A stretch of DNA of 64,000 nt from JBGZEX01 sp041846495 (GTDB lineage Bacteria > Bacteroidota > Bacteroidia > Bacteroidales > Marinifilaceae), in NCBI GenBank assembly GCA_041846495.1, contig JBGZEX010000004.1, positions 1 to 64,000 on the forward strand, read 5' to 3'. The notes below the pieces were generated by a model. The model ran no database searches. It was not told the origin of the DNA and saw only the letters and a list, made by a program, of their open reading frames with translations. Below are positions 9,923-18,300 of the stretch, in pieces. The stretch's first letter is position 1. Each line of letters begins with the position of its first letter. Position numbers and translations under genes: made by a program.

Positions 9923-9997
9923 GGTCCGTTCGTCTAGGGGTTAGGACGCAAGGTTTTCATCCTTGTAACAGGGGTTCGATTCCCCTACGGACTACCA
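9923..9997 (+). tRNA. tRNA-Glu (anticodon TTC), copy 2, with encoded CCA
   Basis: Same 72-nt body as copy 1, but here the bases after the discriminator A read CCA (9995-9997). The spacer between the copies holds a 12-T run. rpsT begins 27 nt after this tRNA, so the three may share a transcript. Confidence 0.97.
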
Positions 9998-10024
9998 AGT
10001 AAGTTTAATTTATTAATTTTAGCG

Positions 10025-10276
10025 ATGGCAAATCATAAATCATCAGAAAAAAGGATTAGACAGGAGGCTAAAAAAAGAGCGCATAATCGCTATTATGCGA
10101 AAACAGCCCGCAATGCCGTTAAAAAATTGCGGGGGACGACTGAAAAAGAAGTAGCCGTCGAAATGCTTCCTAAGGTGAGTTCTTTGTTGGATAAATTGGC
10201 AAAGAAGCGGATTATTCATAGCAATAAAGCTGCAAATATCAAATCCAAGTTGGCATTACATGTAAATTCATTGTAA
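10025..10276 (+). CDS. rpsT: 30S ribosomal protein S20
   Basis: Small-subunit protein that binds 16S rRNA during early assembly. The 83-residue highly basic sequence starts [20 protein letters not shown] and contains the typical [11 protein letters not shown] and [12 protein letters not shown] helices. A strong intrinsic terminator follows at 10303. Confidence 0.97.
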   Translation: MANHKSSEKRIRQEAKKRAHNRYYAKTARNAVKKLRGTTEKEVAVEMLPKVSSLLDKLAKKRIIHSNKAANIKSKLALHVNSL

Positions 10277-10302
10277 TATTTCAGGGGACGAAGAAATGAA
10301 TG

Positions 10303-10334
10303 GGGCTGTGTCGATATTCGGTACAGCCCTTTTC
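10303..10334 (+). terminator. Intrinsic terminator after rpsT
   Basis: GGGCTGT (10303-10309) pairs with ACAGCCC (10323-10329) and is followed by TTTT. Confidence 0.8.
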
Positions 10335-10448
10335 TTATTCCCCGAATCGAGACGAACGGAGCCGGAAAAGACTGAAGCGATGAATGATAGAGGAATTGGT
10401 TTGAACCGCAGAATAAAAGGATTGCCGGTTTTTCGGATAACCGAGAAG

Positions 10449-10522
10449 CTCCTCAGGTAGGACTTGAACCTACGACCTACGGATTAACAGTCCGCCGCTC
10501 TAACCAACTGAGCTACTGAGGA
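10449..10522 (-). tRNA. tRNA-Asn (anticodon GTT)
   Basis: On the minus strand the acceptor TCCTCAG (10522-10516) pairs with CTGAGGA (10456-10450), discriminator G. The D-arm is AGCTCAGTTGGTTAGAGC, the anticodon loop CTGTTAA gives GTT, and the T-loop is TTCAAGT. There is no encoded CCA. Confidence 0.96.
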
Positions 10523-10681
10523 AGGTTTGCTTTATCGTCGACAATGTCTTTTTCGATAAAGCGATGCAAAACTACGAAAAAAAAACGAACCGCCAAATAA
10601 TATGCGCTTTTTTTTGAAATAAATTTTATGGAATCCGACGGCAAATGTAGTCTTTATGGGATTTGTCGAAAGAATTTCAGA

Positions 10682-11629
10682 CTATAAACGGATGGCGAAT
10701 TTTTTTAAACGTTCGTCCAACATGGATTCCGGTATGATTTTTTTTATCGTATCGGCTACGGCATTCAGTAGACGTTCTTTGAAAAAGTCGTTTCGTACGA
10801 TAAGAGAAATCTCTCTTACGGCGGGAGGGACTTCGATTTTTACGATATTCTCGAGTTGTATCGGAGAGAGCAGGGGGAGATGGAGTTCCGGAATAAAAGT
10901 GTATCCTCCGTTTTTATCCACGATTTTTATCAGCGTGTCGATGCTTCCCGATTCGTAAATATGATTGTAGCCTTCTTTTTGTCCGCAAAAATTGAATATT
11001 TGATTTCTGGCGCAATGTCCTTCCTCCAATACCCATAAATTTTCGGGAGACGAGTGGAAGGGAAGCAAGCCGGCCTTTTTTTTATCGGTATTCCGATTTT
11101 CGGATTTGAAAAGTCGAGGAGAGAGGTAACCGACGAATTTTTCGTAATAAAGGGGAATTTCCCATAAGTCGGTTTTTTCTACGGGGGTAGCGGCGATGCC
11201 GATGTCGATGCCGGCATCGCATAGCATGGAAATGAGAACCTCCGTTCGCGTCTCCATTATTTTCAATTCTATGTCGGGATATTCGGATGTGAAGCGGGAA
11301 ATGAATTCGGGCACCAAATAAGGAGCGACGGTGGGGATGATGCCGATTCTCAATTTGCCGCTCAAATTCCGGGTTTCCGATAATACGACTTCCTTTATTC
11401 TACGCATTTCGTTTAAAGTGCGTTCTGCTTGAAGGATGATTTGTTCCCCTATGCGGGTGGGTTTTATGGGATGGGTGTTCCGGTCGAAAATTCTTACTCC
11501 CAATTCGTCTTCCAGTTTCTGAAGCATGGTGCTCAATGTGGATTGGGTTATGTTGCAGGAGGCTGCCGCATTTCCGAAATGGCGATGCCGGTTTAATGCG
11601 ATAATGTATTCTATTTGTTGTAGGGTCAT
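10682..11629 (-). CDS. oxyR: LysR-type peroxide sensor OxyR
   Basis: Hydrogen-peroxide-responsive transcription regulator, 315 aa. The N-terminal winged helix-turn-helix is at residues 1-60 (IEYIIALNRHRHFGNAA, then TQSTLSTMLQKLEDELG). The effector domain contains EEGHCARNQIFNFC with Cys 206 and Cys 215, nine residues apart as in the redox pair Cys199/Cys208 of E. coli OxyR; this separates it from other LysR proteins. It is transcribed divergently from a peroxiredoxin gene across a 107-bp gap that holds promoters both ways and a palindrome, so direct control of that gene and autoregulation are likely. Confidence 0.93.
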   Translation of the reverse strand: MTLQQIEYIIALNRHRHFGNAAASCNITQSTLSTMLQKLEDELGVRIFDRNTHPIKPTRIGEQIILQAERTLNEMRRIKEVVLSETRNLSGKLRIGIIPTVAPYLVPEFISRFTSEYPDIELKIMETRTEVLISMLCDAGIDIGIAATPVEKTDLWEIPLYYEKFVGYLSPRLFKSENRNTDKKKAGLLPFHSSPENLWVLEEGHCARNQIFNFCGQKEGYNHIYESGSIDTLIKIVDKNGGYTFIPELHLPLLSPIQLENIVKIEVPPAVREISLIVRNDFFKERLLNAVADTIKKIIPESMLDERLKKFAIRL

Positions 11630-11648
11630 ATTATTTATATTATGAATA

Positions 11649-11656
11649 CAAAGATA
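11649..11656 (-). promoter_or_regulatory. -7 promoter element of oxyR
   Basis: The + strand CAAAGATA gives TATCTTTG on the minus strand, 19 nt before the oxyR start. Confidence 0.5.
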
Positions 11657-11657
11657 G

Positions 11658-11673
11658 ATAAAATAGATTTTAT
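11658..11673. promoter_or_regulatory. Palindrome between oxyR and peroxiredoxin promoters, possible OxyR site
   Basis: ATAAAAT-AG-ATTTTAT is a perfect 7-2-7 inverted repeat directly between the two divergent -7 elements. It also overlaps ATAG half-sites of the kind OxyR uses. Binding is inferred from position and symmetry only. Confidence 0.45.
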
Positions 11674-11691
11674 AAATACGAATAAGAACCT

Positions 11692-11699
11692 TATATTTG
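11692..11699 (+). promoter_or_regulatory. -7 promoter element of the peroxiredoxin gene
   Basis: TATATTTG, 37 nt before the start codon. No clear -33 TTTG, as expected if an activator such as OxyR is needed. Confidence 0.5.
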
Positions 11700-11736
11700 C
11701 AATATAAAATTTTAATAACAATTAAATACTGAAAAA

Positions 11737-12444
11737 ATGGAAAATACGGAAAAATTGAATGTAATGCCTCGTATAGGCGAGAAAGCTCCTTGTTTTAAAG
11801 CGAATACCACTCAGGGAAAAATTAATTTCCCGGAAGATTACAAAGGTAAATGGAGTATATTATTCAGTCATCCGGCGGATTTTACGCCTGTTTGTACGAC
11901 AGAGTTCATGACGTTCGGCAGTTTGGCCAAGGATTTCGAAGCCTTGAATTGTCAGTTGGTCGGATTGTCGGTCGACGGATTGCACAGTCATATCGCATGG
12001 CTTCGTACGATTAAAGACAAAATCGATTATAACGGTATGAAGAATATCGAAATAGAGTTTCCTCTCATAGACGACGTCTCCATGAAAGTGGCCTCTCTTT
12101 ACGGGATGATTCAACCGAACGAAAGCTCTACGGCAGCGGTAAGAGCCGTATTTTTTGTAGACCCCGAGGGAATAATCCGTACGATAATGTATTATCCTCT
12201 TGCTTTGGGCAGGAATTTCGATGAAATCAAGAGGGTTTTGATAGGTTTGCAGACGGTGGATAACTTCGGAGTGGCATTGCCGGCGGATTGGCGTCCGGGT
12301 ATGGATGTCATCGTACCTCCTGCCGGAACGTGTTCCGTGGCCAAGGAGCGTATAAAAGGAGAAGGGGGAATGCGGTGTTACGATTGGTTTTTCTGTACCA
12401 AGAGCATATCCAAGGAAGAGGTCGAAGCTAAATTGGGCAAGTGA
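11737..12444 (+). CDS. Prx6-type peroxiredoxin
   Basis: Thiol peroxidase that reduces hydrogen peroxide and organic peroxides, 235 aa, cytoplasmic. The peroxidatic cysteine is Cys 53 in HPADFTPVCTTEF. The long C-terminal extension, with Cys 199, Cys 214 and Cys 220 (GTCSVAKERIK and MRCYDWFFC), is characteristic of the Prx6 subgroup seen in archaea and some anaerobes, where a C-terminal Cys resolves the sulfenic acid. Divergent from oxyR, which probably activates it under peroxide. A strong terminator follows. Confidence 0.93.
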   Translation: MENTEKLNVMPRIGEKAPCFKANTTQGKINFPEDYKGKWSILFSHPADFTPVCTTEFMTFGSLAKDFEALNCQLVGLSVDGLHSHIAWLRTIKDKIDYNGMKNIEIEFPLIDDVSMKVASLYGMIQPNESSTAAVRAVFFVDPEGIIRTIMYYPLALGRNFDEIKRVLIGLQTVDNFGVALPADWRPGMDVIVPPAGTCSVAKERIKGEGGMRCYDWFFCTKSISKEEVEAKLGK

Positions 12445-12468
12445 AAATACGGAACGGGGTTTAAGGGG

Positions 12469-12503
12469 ACGGCTGTTACGATTATCGTAGCGGCCGTTTT
12501 TTT
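12469..12503 (+). terminator. Intrinsic terminator after the peroxiredoxin gene
   Basis: ACGGCTGTTACGA pairs with TCGTAGCGGCCGT through a long stem with two G-U pairs, followed by a T-run. Confidence 0.85.
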
Positions 12504-12566
12504 ATGGGGGATTTTCCGATTTACGGAGTTTTTTTTCCGATGTTGCGATATTTCGGCTATAAAGAT

Positions 12567-12574
12567 TAAATTTG
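12567..12574 (+). promoter_or_regulatory. -7 promoter element of purD
   Basis: TAAATTTG, 39 nt before the purD start. Confidence 0.45.
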
Positions 12575-12613
12575 CGGATAATAACCCTGGTTACAGGATA
12601 AAGCGATGAGATT

Positions 12614-13876
12614 ATGAAGATAATGATATTGGGAGGAGGGGGCAGAGAACATGCTTTGGCATTGAAATTGAGCGAGAGTTCTGGTGCGGAAAAGATTTAT
12701 GCGGCGCCCGGGAATCCGGGAACTTCCGTTATTGCGGAAAACGTGGATTTGAAAATCGGAGATTTCCGGGCAGTAGCCGATTTTATTCGAATTCGAGGAA
12801 TCGATATGGTCGTCGTAGGACCGGAAGAGCCTTTGGTGAACGGAATAAGGGATTTTTTGGAGAGTCGTTTTCCCGAACTTATGATTATAGGTCCCGGTAG
12901 GGCGGGAGCCCGACTCGAAGGGAGCAAGGATTTCGCCAAAGCTTTTATGATGCGGAACAATATTCCTACCGCCTCTTATTTTACCGTAGATAAGGGGAAT
13001 ATCGCTCTCGGGGATGCTTTTATAGATTCGCTTCGTCCCCCTTACGTACTCAAGGCGGACGGCTTGGCTGCGGGGAAAGGAGTTTTGATTGTAGACGACG
13101 GGGATGAGGCCAAGCGGATCGTGCGGGAGATATTGGACGGTAAGTTCGGCAAAGCCGGCACTAAGGTGGTCGTAGAGGATTTCCTTAAGGGAATAGAGAT
13201 ATCCGTTTTTGTGTTGACCGACGGACGAAATTATAAATTATTGGGTTCCGCCAAAGATTATAAGAGGATAGGAGAAGGCGATAAGGGGCTTAATACGGGG
13301 GGGATGGGAGCCGTTTCTCCCGTGCCTTTTGCCGACGAAGTGTTTATGCATAAGGTGAAATCGAAAATTATCGAGCCTACCATCGCAGGATTGAGGCGGG
13401 AAGGAGTGGATTATACGGGATTTATATTCTTCGGATTGATGAATGTGGACGGGGAACCCTATGTTATAGAATATAATGTACGTATGGGCGATCCCGAGAC
13501 GGAGGTCGTTTTGCCCCGTATCAAATCGGATTTTTGCCGTTTGTTGGAAGCGGCGGCCCTCGGGAGGGTGGATGAGGCGGAATGTGAATTGGATATGCGT
13601 ACGGCCGCTACCGTAATGTTGGTTTCGGGAGGATATCCGGAGGCCTATGAAAAGGATAAGGAGATTTTTGGAGCGGAAATCGAAGGAGACTCTATCGTAT
13701 TTCACGCCGGAACGAAGTGTGTGGGAGATAAATTGTTTACCGCAGGCGGGAGGGTGATGGCCGTGACTTCCTTGGGGGAATGCATGGATGAGGCATTGGA
13801 GAAATCCTACCGGATTATAAAAAACATCCGTTTCGACGGAATGTATTACCGAAAAGATATAGGCCGGGACCTTTAA
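12614..13876 (+). CDS. purD: Phosphoribosylamine-glycine ligase (GAR synthetase)
   Basis: Second step of purine synthesis: joins phosphoribosylamine and glycine using ATP. The 420-residue ATP-grasp enzyme begins KIMILGGGGREHALALKL and carries GPEEPLVNGI, the nucleotide loop LKADGLAAGKGV, LNTGGMGAVSP and the metal-site segment IEYNVRMGDPETE. Length and motifs are complete. A membrane-protein gene starts 10 nt after it, so the two are probably co-transcribed. Confidence 0.97.
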   Translation: MKIMILGGGGREHALALKLSESSGAEKIYAAPGNPGTSVIAENVDLKIGDFRAVADFIRIRGIDMVVVGPEEPLVNGIRDFLESRFPELMIIGPGRAGARLEGSKDFAKAFMMRNNIPTASYFTVDKGNIALGDAFIDSLRPPYVLKADGLAAGKGVLIVDDGDEAKRIVREILDGKFGKAGTKVVVEDFLKGIEISVFVLTDGRNYKLLGSAKDYKRIGEGDKGLNTGGMGAVSPVPFADEVFMHKVKSKIIEPTIAGLRREGVDYTGFIFFGLMNVDGEPYVIEYNVRMGDPETEVVLPRIKSDFCRLLEAAALGRVDEAECELDMRTAATVMLVSGGYPEAYEKDKEIFGAEIEGDSIVFHAGTKCVGDKLFTAGGRVMAVTSLGECMDEALEKSYRIIKNIRFDGMYYRKDIGRDL

Positions 13877-13886
13877 TTCGATTCGT

Positions 13887-14798
13887 ATGGGGAAAAGCGT
13901 CGGAAAATGGAATGGGGGAATCTACCTCTTGGTGCTTTTGTCTCTTATCCCTTTATGGTTTTCCGTAGGGCATCCTACGGGAATATTTTCCTATTCCGTT
14001 TTATTGTTGTCGTTGTTGATTGTATTTTTCACATACGAAAGATATAAACTCATAGAAAAATCTACACCTTTCCCTCTTTTGGTTTTATGTTTGGCTGCGG
14101 CGACGATACCGGATTCTTTTTTACCTTTATCCCGGAGTTTTCTATTGTCTTTTCTCTTTACGGCTTTTGCCTTTTTATTTTTGTCCGCTTATGTGAAGAC
14201 CCTGAGACTGCATTTCCTTTTCAATACTTCTTTTTTTATTATGGCGGCTGTTTTATTTTCGCCCAAATGCATATTTTTAATTTTATGGCCCCTGCTTACT
14301 CTTACTTTTATGCCTTCGGTTTCGTTTAAACACGTATCGGCCGTTTTATTGGGCTATATATTCGGAGCCCTGGTATTTTCCGTCGTGAGCTTCTTTCATC
14401 CGGAAGGGGATTTTCTTTCTACGGATATTTCGGAGGTATTTTCCCTTCGCTCCGTAAACCGTATTTTATCCGGGACTTCTTTCTATATCATTCGTTTTAT
14501 ACTCTTGTCGTTTCTTCTTATTATTTCCATATTGGATGTTTTCCGGCGGATAATGAGAATTCGAATAACGGACGTGCATATGTTTAAAACGATGGTCGCC
14601 TTATTGTTTTTATCGGTATTGACGCATATGTTTATTCAAGGGAGCGCCCTTTATATATTATTCGTGTTTTCCATACCTTTATCTTATTTTTATTCGACCT
14701 TCGAGGCTAATCTGAATTCGCCGGTTATGCGCACGGTATTTTTTATCGTTTTTTTTATAATCATGGCTTCCCCCATTGTCGTTAAGATGTTTTATTGA
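13887..14798 (+). CDS. Polytopic inner-membrane protein of unknown function
   Basis: 303 residues, mostly hydrophobic, with about eight to nine likely membrane segments (for example GIYLLVLLSLIPLWFSV and FYIIRFILLSFLLIISILDV). It has no recognised catalytic motif. Its size, pattern and position beside purD and nucleotide or lipid-linked sugar genes resemble DUF6427-type proteins of Bacteroidota, but that is an impression, not a match I can verify. It is convergent with the dihydroorotase gene, with 2 nt between their ends. Confidence 0.7.
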   Translation: MGKSVGKWNGGIYLLVLLSLIPLWFSVGHPTGIFSYSVLLLSLLIVFFTYERYKLIEKSTPFPLLVLCLAAATIPDSFLPLSRSFLLSFLFTAFAFLFLSAYVKTLRLHFLFNTSFFIMAAVLFSPKCIFLILWPLLTLTFMPSVSFKHVSAVLLGYIFGALVFSVVSFFHPEGDFLSTDISEVFSLRSVNRILSGTSFYIIRFILLSFLLIISILDVFRRIMRIRITDVHMFKTMVALLFLSVLTHMFIQGSALYILFVFSIPLSYFYSTFEANLNSPVMRTVFFIVFFIIMASPIVVKMFY

Positions 14799-14800
14799 GA

Positions 14801-16129
14801 TTATCGCTCGAAAATCAATGCTTCTCCGGCTTTCTCTCCGGTGAGTCCGTTTTTATCGTATACGATTTTCCCGTTTACGATGGTGGCGGCTATTTTATAG
14901 GATAATACGTCGCCTTCTACGGGCGACCAACGACATTTGTACAATATGTTTTCCGGTCCCACTTTCCACGGGTTTTCTTCGATTATGCAGATATCGGCCT
15001 TATATCCTTTGCGTATATAACCTCGTTTTTCGATACCGAAAATGTCGGCCGGAGCGTGGCACATTTTATCTACGACACACGGGAGTGTGGTTTCTTTTCT
15101 TTTTGTCAATTCCAACATAAGAGGGAGGGAGTGTTGCACTAAGGGGCCGCCGCTCGGACAAGAAATATAGTCGTTGCTTTTTTCCGCTTTCGTATGGGGG
15201 GCATGATCCGTTGCAATCACATCTACGGCTCCGGAATTTATCGCATCGATTAAAGCTCTGCGGTCCCGTTCCGTTTTTATGGCCGGATTCCATTTGATGA
15301 GATTGCCTTTTTCCCGATATGCCGAATCGTCGAACCACAGGTGATGAACGCATACTTCTCCCGTAATTTTACGCTTATTCCGGTCTCCTTTATCGATAAG
15401 GCCGATTTCTTTTTCCGTACTCAGGTGGAGTATGTGGAGACGGCTGCCGTATTTTCGAGCTATTGCTACGGCTGCGGAGGAGCTTTTGTAGCAGGCTTCG
15501 GAAGAGCGTATGAGGGGGTGGCAGAAGGGAGGGATTTTTGTTCCGTATATCGTTTTATAGGCATCGAGATTGGAGGAGATGATTCCGTCGTCTTCGCAAT
15601 GAGTGGCGATAAGGACGGGAGATTCCGCAAATATGCGTTCCAAAATCTGCCGGTCGTTTACGATAAGATTGCCGGTGGACGAACCCATAAAGATTTTCAG
15701 ACCGCAGGTGGTGCGGGGATCGATTTTTTTAATTTCTTCGATATTGTCGCGGCTCGCACCCATATAAAAGGCATAATTGATTACGGAATCGGCGGCGGCG
15801 ATGGCGTTTTTCTCCTTCCAGCGTTCGACGGTAGTCGTAGGCGGGATCACATTGGGCATATCCATGAACGAAGTGATTCCTCCGGCCGCCGCAGCCATGG
15901 AGCCGGAGGCGATGTCTTCCTTATGGGTGAGTCCCGGTTCCCGGAAATGTACCTGATCGTCGATTACTCCCGGCAATACCCATTTGTCTTCGGCGGGAAT
16001 AATTTCGGCCTCTTCGCATACGATATTTTCGGATATTTCGGAAATCGTATCGTTTTCTATAAGGATATCTCCGGAGAATATCCGGCCTTCGTTTACGATT
16101 TTCCCGTTTTTTATAAGGATTTTTTTCAT
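14801..16129 (-). CDS. pyrC: Dihydroorotase (class I, amidohydrolase)
   Basis: Interconverts carbamoyl-aspartate and dihydroorotate in pyrimidine synthesis. The 442-residue amidohydrolase has the family segments HFREPGLTHKEDIASGS, LKIFMGSSTGNLIV, ATHCEDD, LHILHLST and ATDHAPHTKAEK. Oddly, the first metal-binding HxH motif reads QVH here (Gln 59, His 61) instead of HVH, so the metal site is altered; the remaining ligands appear present. A non-catalytic paralogue is possible, but the other motifs argue for an active enzyme. Its start lies 11 nt after the stop of the glycosyltransferase gene, suggesting an operon murF-glycosyltransferase-dihydroorotase. Confidence 0.9.
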   Translation of the reverse strand: MKKILIKNGKIVNEGRIFSGDILIENDTISEISENIVCEEAEIIPAEDKWVLPGVIDDQVHFREPGLTHKEDIASGSMAAAAGGITSFMDMPNVIPPTTTVERWKEKNAIAAADSVINYAFYMGASRDNIEEIKKIDPRTTCGLKIFMGSSTGNLIVNDRQILERIFAESPVLIATHCEDDGIISSNLDAYKTIYGTKIPPFCHPLIRSSEACYKSSSAAVAIARKYGSRLHILHLSTEKEIGLIDKGDRNKRKITGEVCVHHLWFDDSAYREKGNLIKWNPAIKTERDRRALIDAINSGAVDVIATDHAPHTKAEKSNDYISCPSGGPLVQHSLPLMLELTKRKETTLPCVVDKMCHAPADIFGIEKRGYIRKGYKADICIIEENPWKVGPENILYKCRWSPVEGDVLSYKIAATIVNGKIVYDKNGLTGEKAGEALIFER

Positions 16130-16140
16130 ATGTATTTGGA

Positions 16141-16875
16141 TTACCGAGTTTTTTTTCGAATTTTTCCTCTGAGTTGTCTTATCTTTAAAGCGATTACTCC
16201 CCAGAAGGCCTCATTGAATATGCCTCCGCTCATCTTGGAGTTCCCTCTCGTACGGTCGGTAAATATGATGGGGATTTCCCGGATGTCGAATCCTAAACTA
16301 TGGATGGTGAATTTCATTTCGATTTGGAAACCGTATCCCTTCAATCGAATTTCGTCTAAGTCGAGAACGGACAACACCTCCCGTTTGTAGCATACGAATC
16401 CCGCCGTCGCATCGTGTATCTTCATACGTGTAACAAGTCTCACGTATATGGAGGCGCAATAAGACATCAAAACCCTTCCCATAGGCCAGTTGACTACGTT
16501 TACTCCGGAAACGTAGCGGGAACCTACGGCCGTATCGGCACCCTCGGCACAAGCCTCGTAAAGCCGGATAAGATCGTCGGGATTATGTGAAAAATCGGCA
16601 TCCATTTCCATGATATAATCGTAATCTCTTGCCAATGCCCATTTGAATCCCGCTATATAAGCCGTTCCGAGTCCCATTTTACCTTTGCGTTCGAGAATAT
16701 GCAAACCCTCGTATTCCTTCATAAGTCGTTTTACGACCTCTGCCGTGCCGTCCGGGGAATTGTCTTCCACGACGAGAATGTCGAAAGGAATGCGGAGTGA
16801 AAAAACGTAACGGATGATTCTCTCTATATTTTCTATCTCGTTATAAGTGGGAATAATGACTAATCTTTTATCCAT
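16141..16875 (-). CDS. Polyprenol-phosphate mannose synthase-like glycosyltransferase (GT2)
   Basis: 244-residue GT-A fold enzyme similar to dolichol/polyprenol-phosphate mannose synthases, which transfer a sugar from a nucleotide sugar to a lipid phosphate at the inner membrane. Visible motifs are VIIPTYNEIENIERII at the N-terminus, VVEDNSPDGTAEVV, the metal-binding EMDADFSHNPDD and the GSRYVSGVNVVNW segment. There is no C-terminal membrane domain, so it is the soluble single-domain type. The exact sugar cannot be read from sequence. It lies 6 nt downstream of murF on the same strand. Confidence 0.88.
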   Translation of the reverse strand: MDKRLVIIPTYNEIENIERIIRYVFSLRIPFDILVVEDNSPDGTAEVVKRLMKEYEGLHILERKGKMGLGTAYIAGFKWALARDYDYIMEMDADFSHNPDDLIRLYEACAEGADTAVGSRYVSGVNVVNWPMGRVLMSYCASIYVRLVTRMKIHDATAGFVCYKREVLSVLDLDEIRLKGYGFQIEMKFTIHSLGFDIREIPIIFTDRTRGNSKMSGGIFNEAFWGVIALKIRQLRGKIRKKTR

Positions 16876-16881
16876 ATGGAG

Positions 16882-18171
16882 TTATATAAATTCTATAATA
16901 CCTTCGAGTTTGTTTCTCCGGGAGCCTTTTACGAGTACGGTGTATCCGGATAAGTTCCGTGTCTTTAAATACTTTCCCGCCGATTCCAAGTCCTCGAAGT
17001 AGAGAAAATGTTCTCCGGGTTTCGGAAGTTTTTCGAAAGCTTTTCCGATGAGTACCACCCAATCGAATTCCGATACCTCGAGTTTCCGGATAAGATCCGT
17101 ATGGGCTTTTTCCGAATACCGGCCCAATTCCAGCATTTCTCCGAGTATCGCTCCTTTGGGGACGCCCGAAATCCCGTTCATCGTGTCGACGGCTTTTTGC
17201 ATACTGCTCGGATTGGCATTGTAGGCATCCAATATGATGGCGGTCTCTCCCTTACGAATGAGTTGGGAACGCATATTTCCGGGTCTGTAGCGCTCTACGG
17301 CCCGGCGAATGTCTTCCGGAGCTATTCCGAAATATATTCCCAAGGCGGAAGCCGCCATGGCATTATGGAAATTGTAGCCTCCTACGAGTTCCGTATTTAT
17401 CCTTATCTTGTCCGGAGTATGGAGTTCGTATTCGAGAAAAGGGGCACAGCGGACGATTTCGCCCCGTATCTCTTCCGAATTGCAGCCGTAAGTCGTTCGC
17501 CTGCAACCTTCGCTTAGTTCCATAAGCAGCGGATCGTCCGCATTGACGAAAAGATTTCCGTTTTTGTTTCCGATGTATTTGTAGAGACTCGTTTTTTCGG
17601 TGACGATATTCTCTTTGGAACCGAAACCTTCGAGATGGGCTTCTCCTATATTGGTGATAATACCGAAATCGGGAGAGGCGATACGGCACAGGGCTTCGAT
17701 TTCTCCGGGGTGACTGGTTCCCATTTCTACAATTCCCATTTCCGTATCTTCATTCATTTTCAATAAGGAGAGGGGAAGCCCGATATGATTGTTGAAATTC
17801 CCTTCGGTAGCCGTTATGCGGAATTTGCGGGAGAGTACTTCCCGGCACAATTCTTTTGTGGTGGTTTTTCCGTTCGTACCCGTTATCCCGATGACGGGTA
17901 CGCCCAATCGGAGCCGATGGAAGTTTGCCGTCCGTTGAAGGCATTCCAATACGTCCGGAACGAATATTGCGCCGGATATTCTCCGATTGGCTCTCGAATC
18001 CGTGAGTGCGGCAAAGGCACCGGCCTCCAAAGCCTTTCGTACGTAAGCATTCCCGTCGAAGTTTTCTCCCTTTAATGCAAAAAATACGTCTCCCGCTTTG
18101 ATATTTCTGGAATCGGTAGAAATATTCCGTCCTTTTACGACTTTCTCGTATATTTTTTCGATATTTTCCAT
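16882..18171 (-). CDS. murF: UDP-N-acetylmuramoyl-tripeptide--D-alanyl-D-alanine ligase
   Basis: Adds D-Ala-D-Ala to the peptidoglycan precursor in the cytoplasm. The 429-residue Mur ligase has an N-terminal UDP-binding part (ISTDSRNIKAGDVFFALKGENFDG), the ATP loop GITGTNGKTTTKEL, the GIVEMGTSHPGEIE and NIGEAHLEGFGS segments, and the C-terminal LDAYNANPSSM motif that distinguishes MurF from MurE. A minus-strand -7 element lies 18 nt upstream of the start. It leads the operon with the two genes downstream. Confidence 0.96.
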   Translation of the reverse strand: MENIEKIYEKVVKGRNISTDSRNIKAGDVFFALKGENFDGNAYVRKALEAGAFAALTDSRANRRISGAIFVPDVLECLQRTANFHRLRLGVPVIGITGTNGKTTTKELCREVLSRKFRITATEGNFNNHIGLPLSLLKMNEDTEMGIVEMGTSHPGEIEALCRIASPDFGIITNIGEAHLEGFGSKENIVTEKTSLYKYIGNKNGNLFVNADDPLLMELSEGCRRTTYGCNSEEIRGEIVRCAPFLEYELHTPDKIRINTELVGGYNFHNAMAASALGIYFGIAPEDIRRAVERYRPGNMRSQLIRKGETAIILDAYNANPSSMQKAVDTMNGISGVPKGAILGEMLELGRYSEKAHTDLIRKLEVSEFDWVVLIGKAFEKLPKPGEHFLYFEDLESAGKYLKTRNLSGYTVLVKGSRRNKLEGIIEFI

Positions 18172-18188
18172 AACCGGGCTTTATATGA

Positions 18189-18196
18189 CAAAAATA
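18189..18196 (-). promoter_or_regulatory. -7 promoter element of murF
   Basis: The + strand CAAAAATA gives TATTTTTG on the minus strand, 17 nt before the start. Confidence 0.45.
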
Positions 18197-18300
18197 CACT
18201 GAAAATTGATTTGTACGTATTTTTTTTCTTTAAAATATGGAGGACGGTATAATTCCCGGCCTATTTTTATTATCTTGTCCCACGGTTTGAATATTGAGTT

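Noticed and set aside
15341..16390. A 349-codon plus-strand frame opposite the dihydroorotase and glycosyltransferase genes
   Set aside because: It covers two real genes in antisense and reads as low-complexity Gly/Phe/Tyr sequence without motifs.
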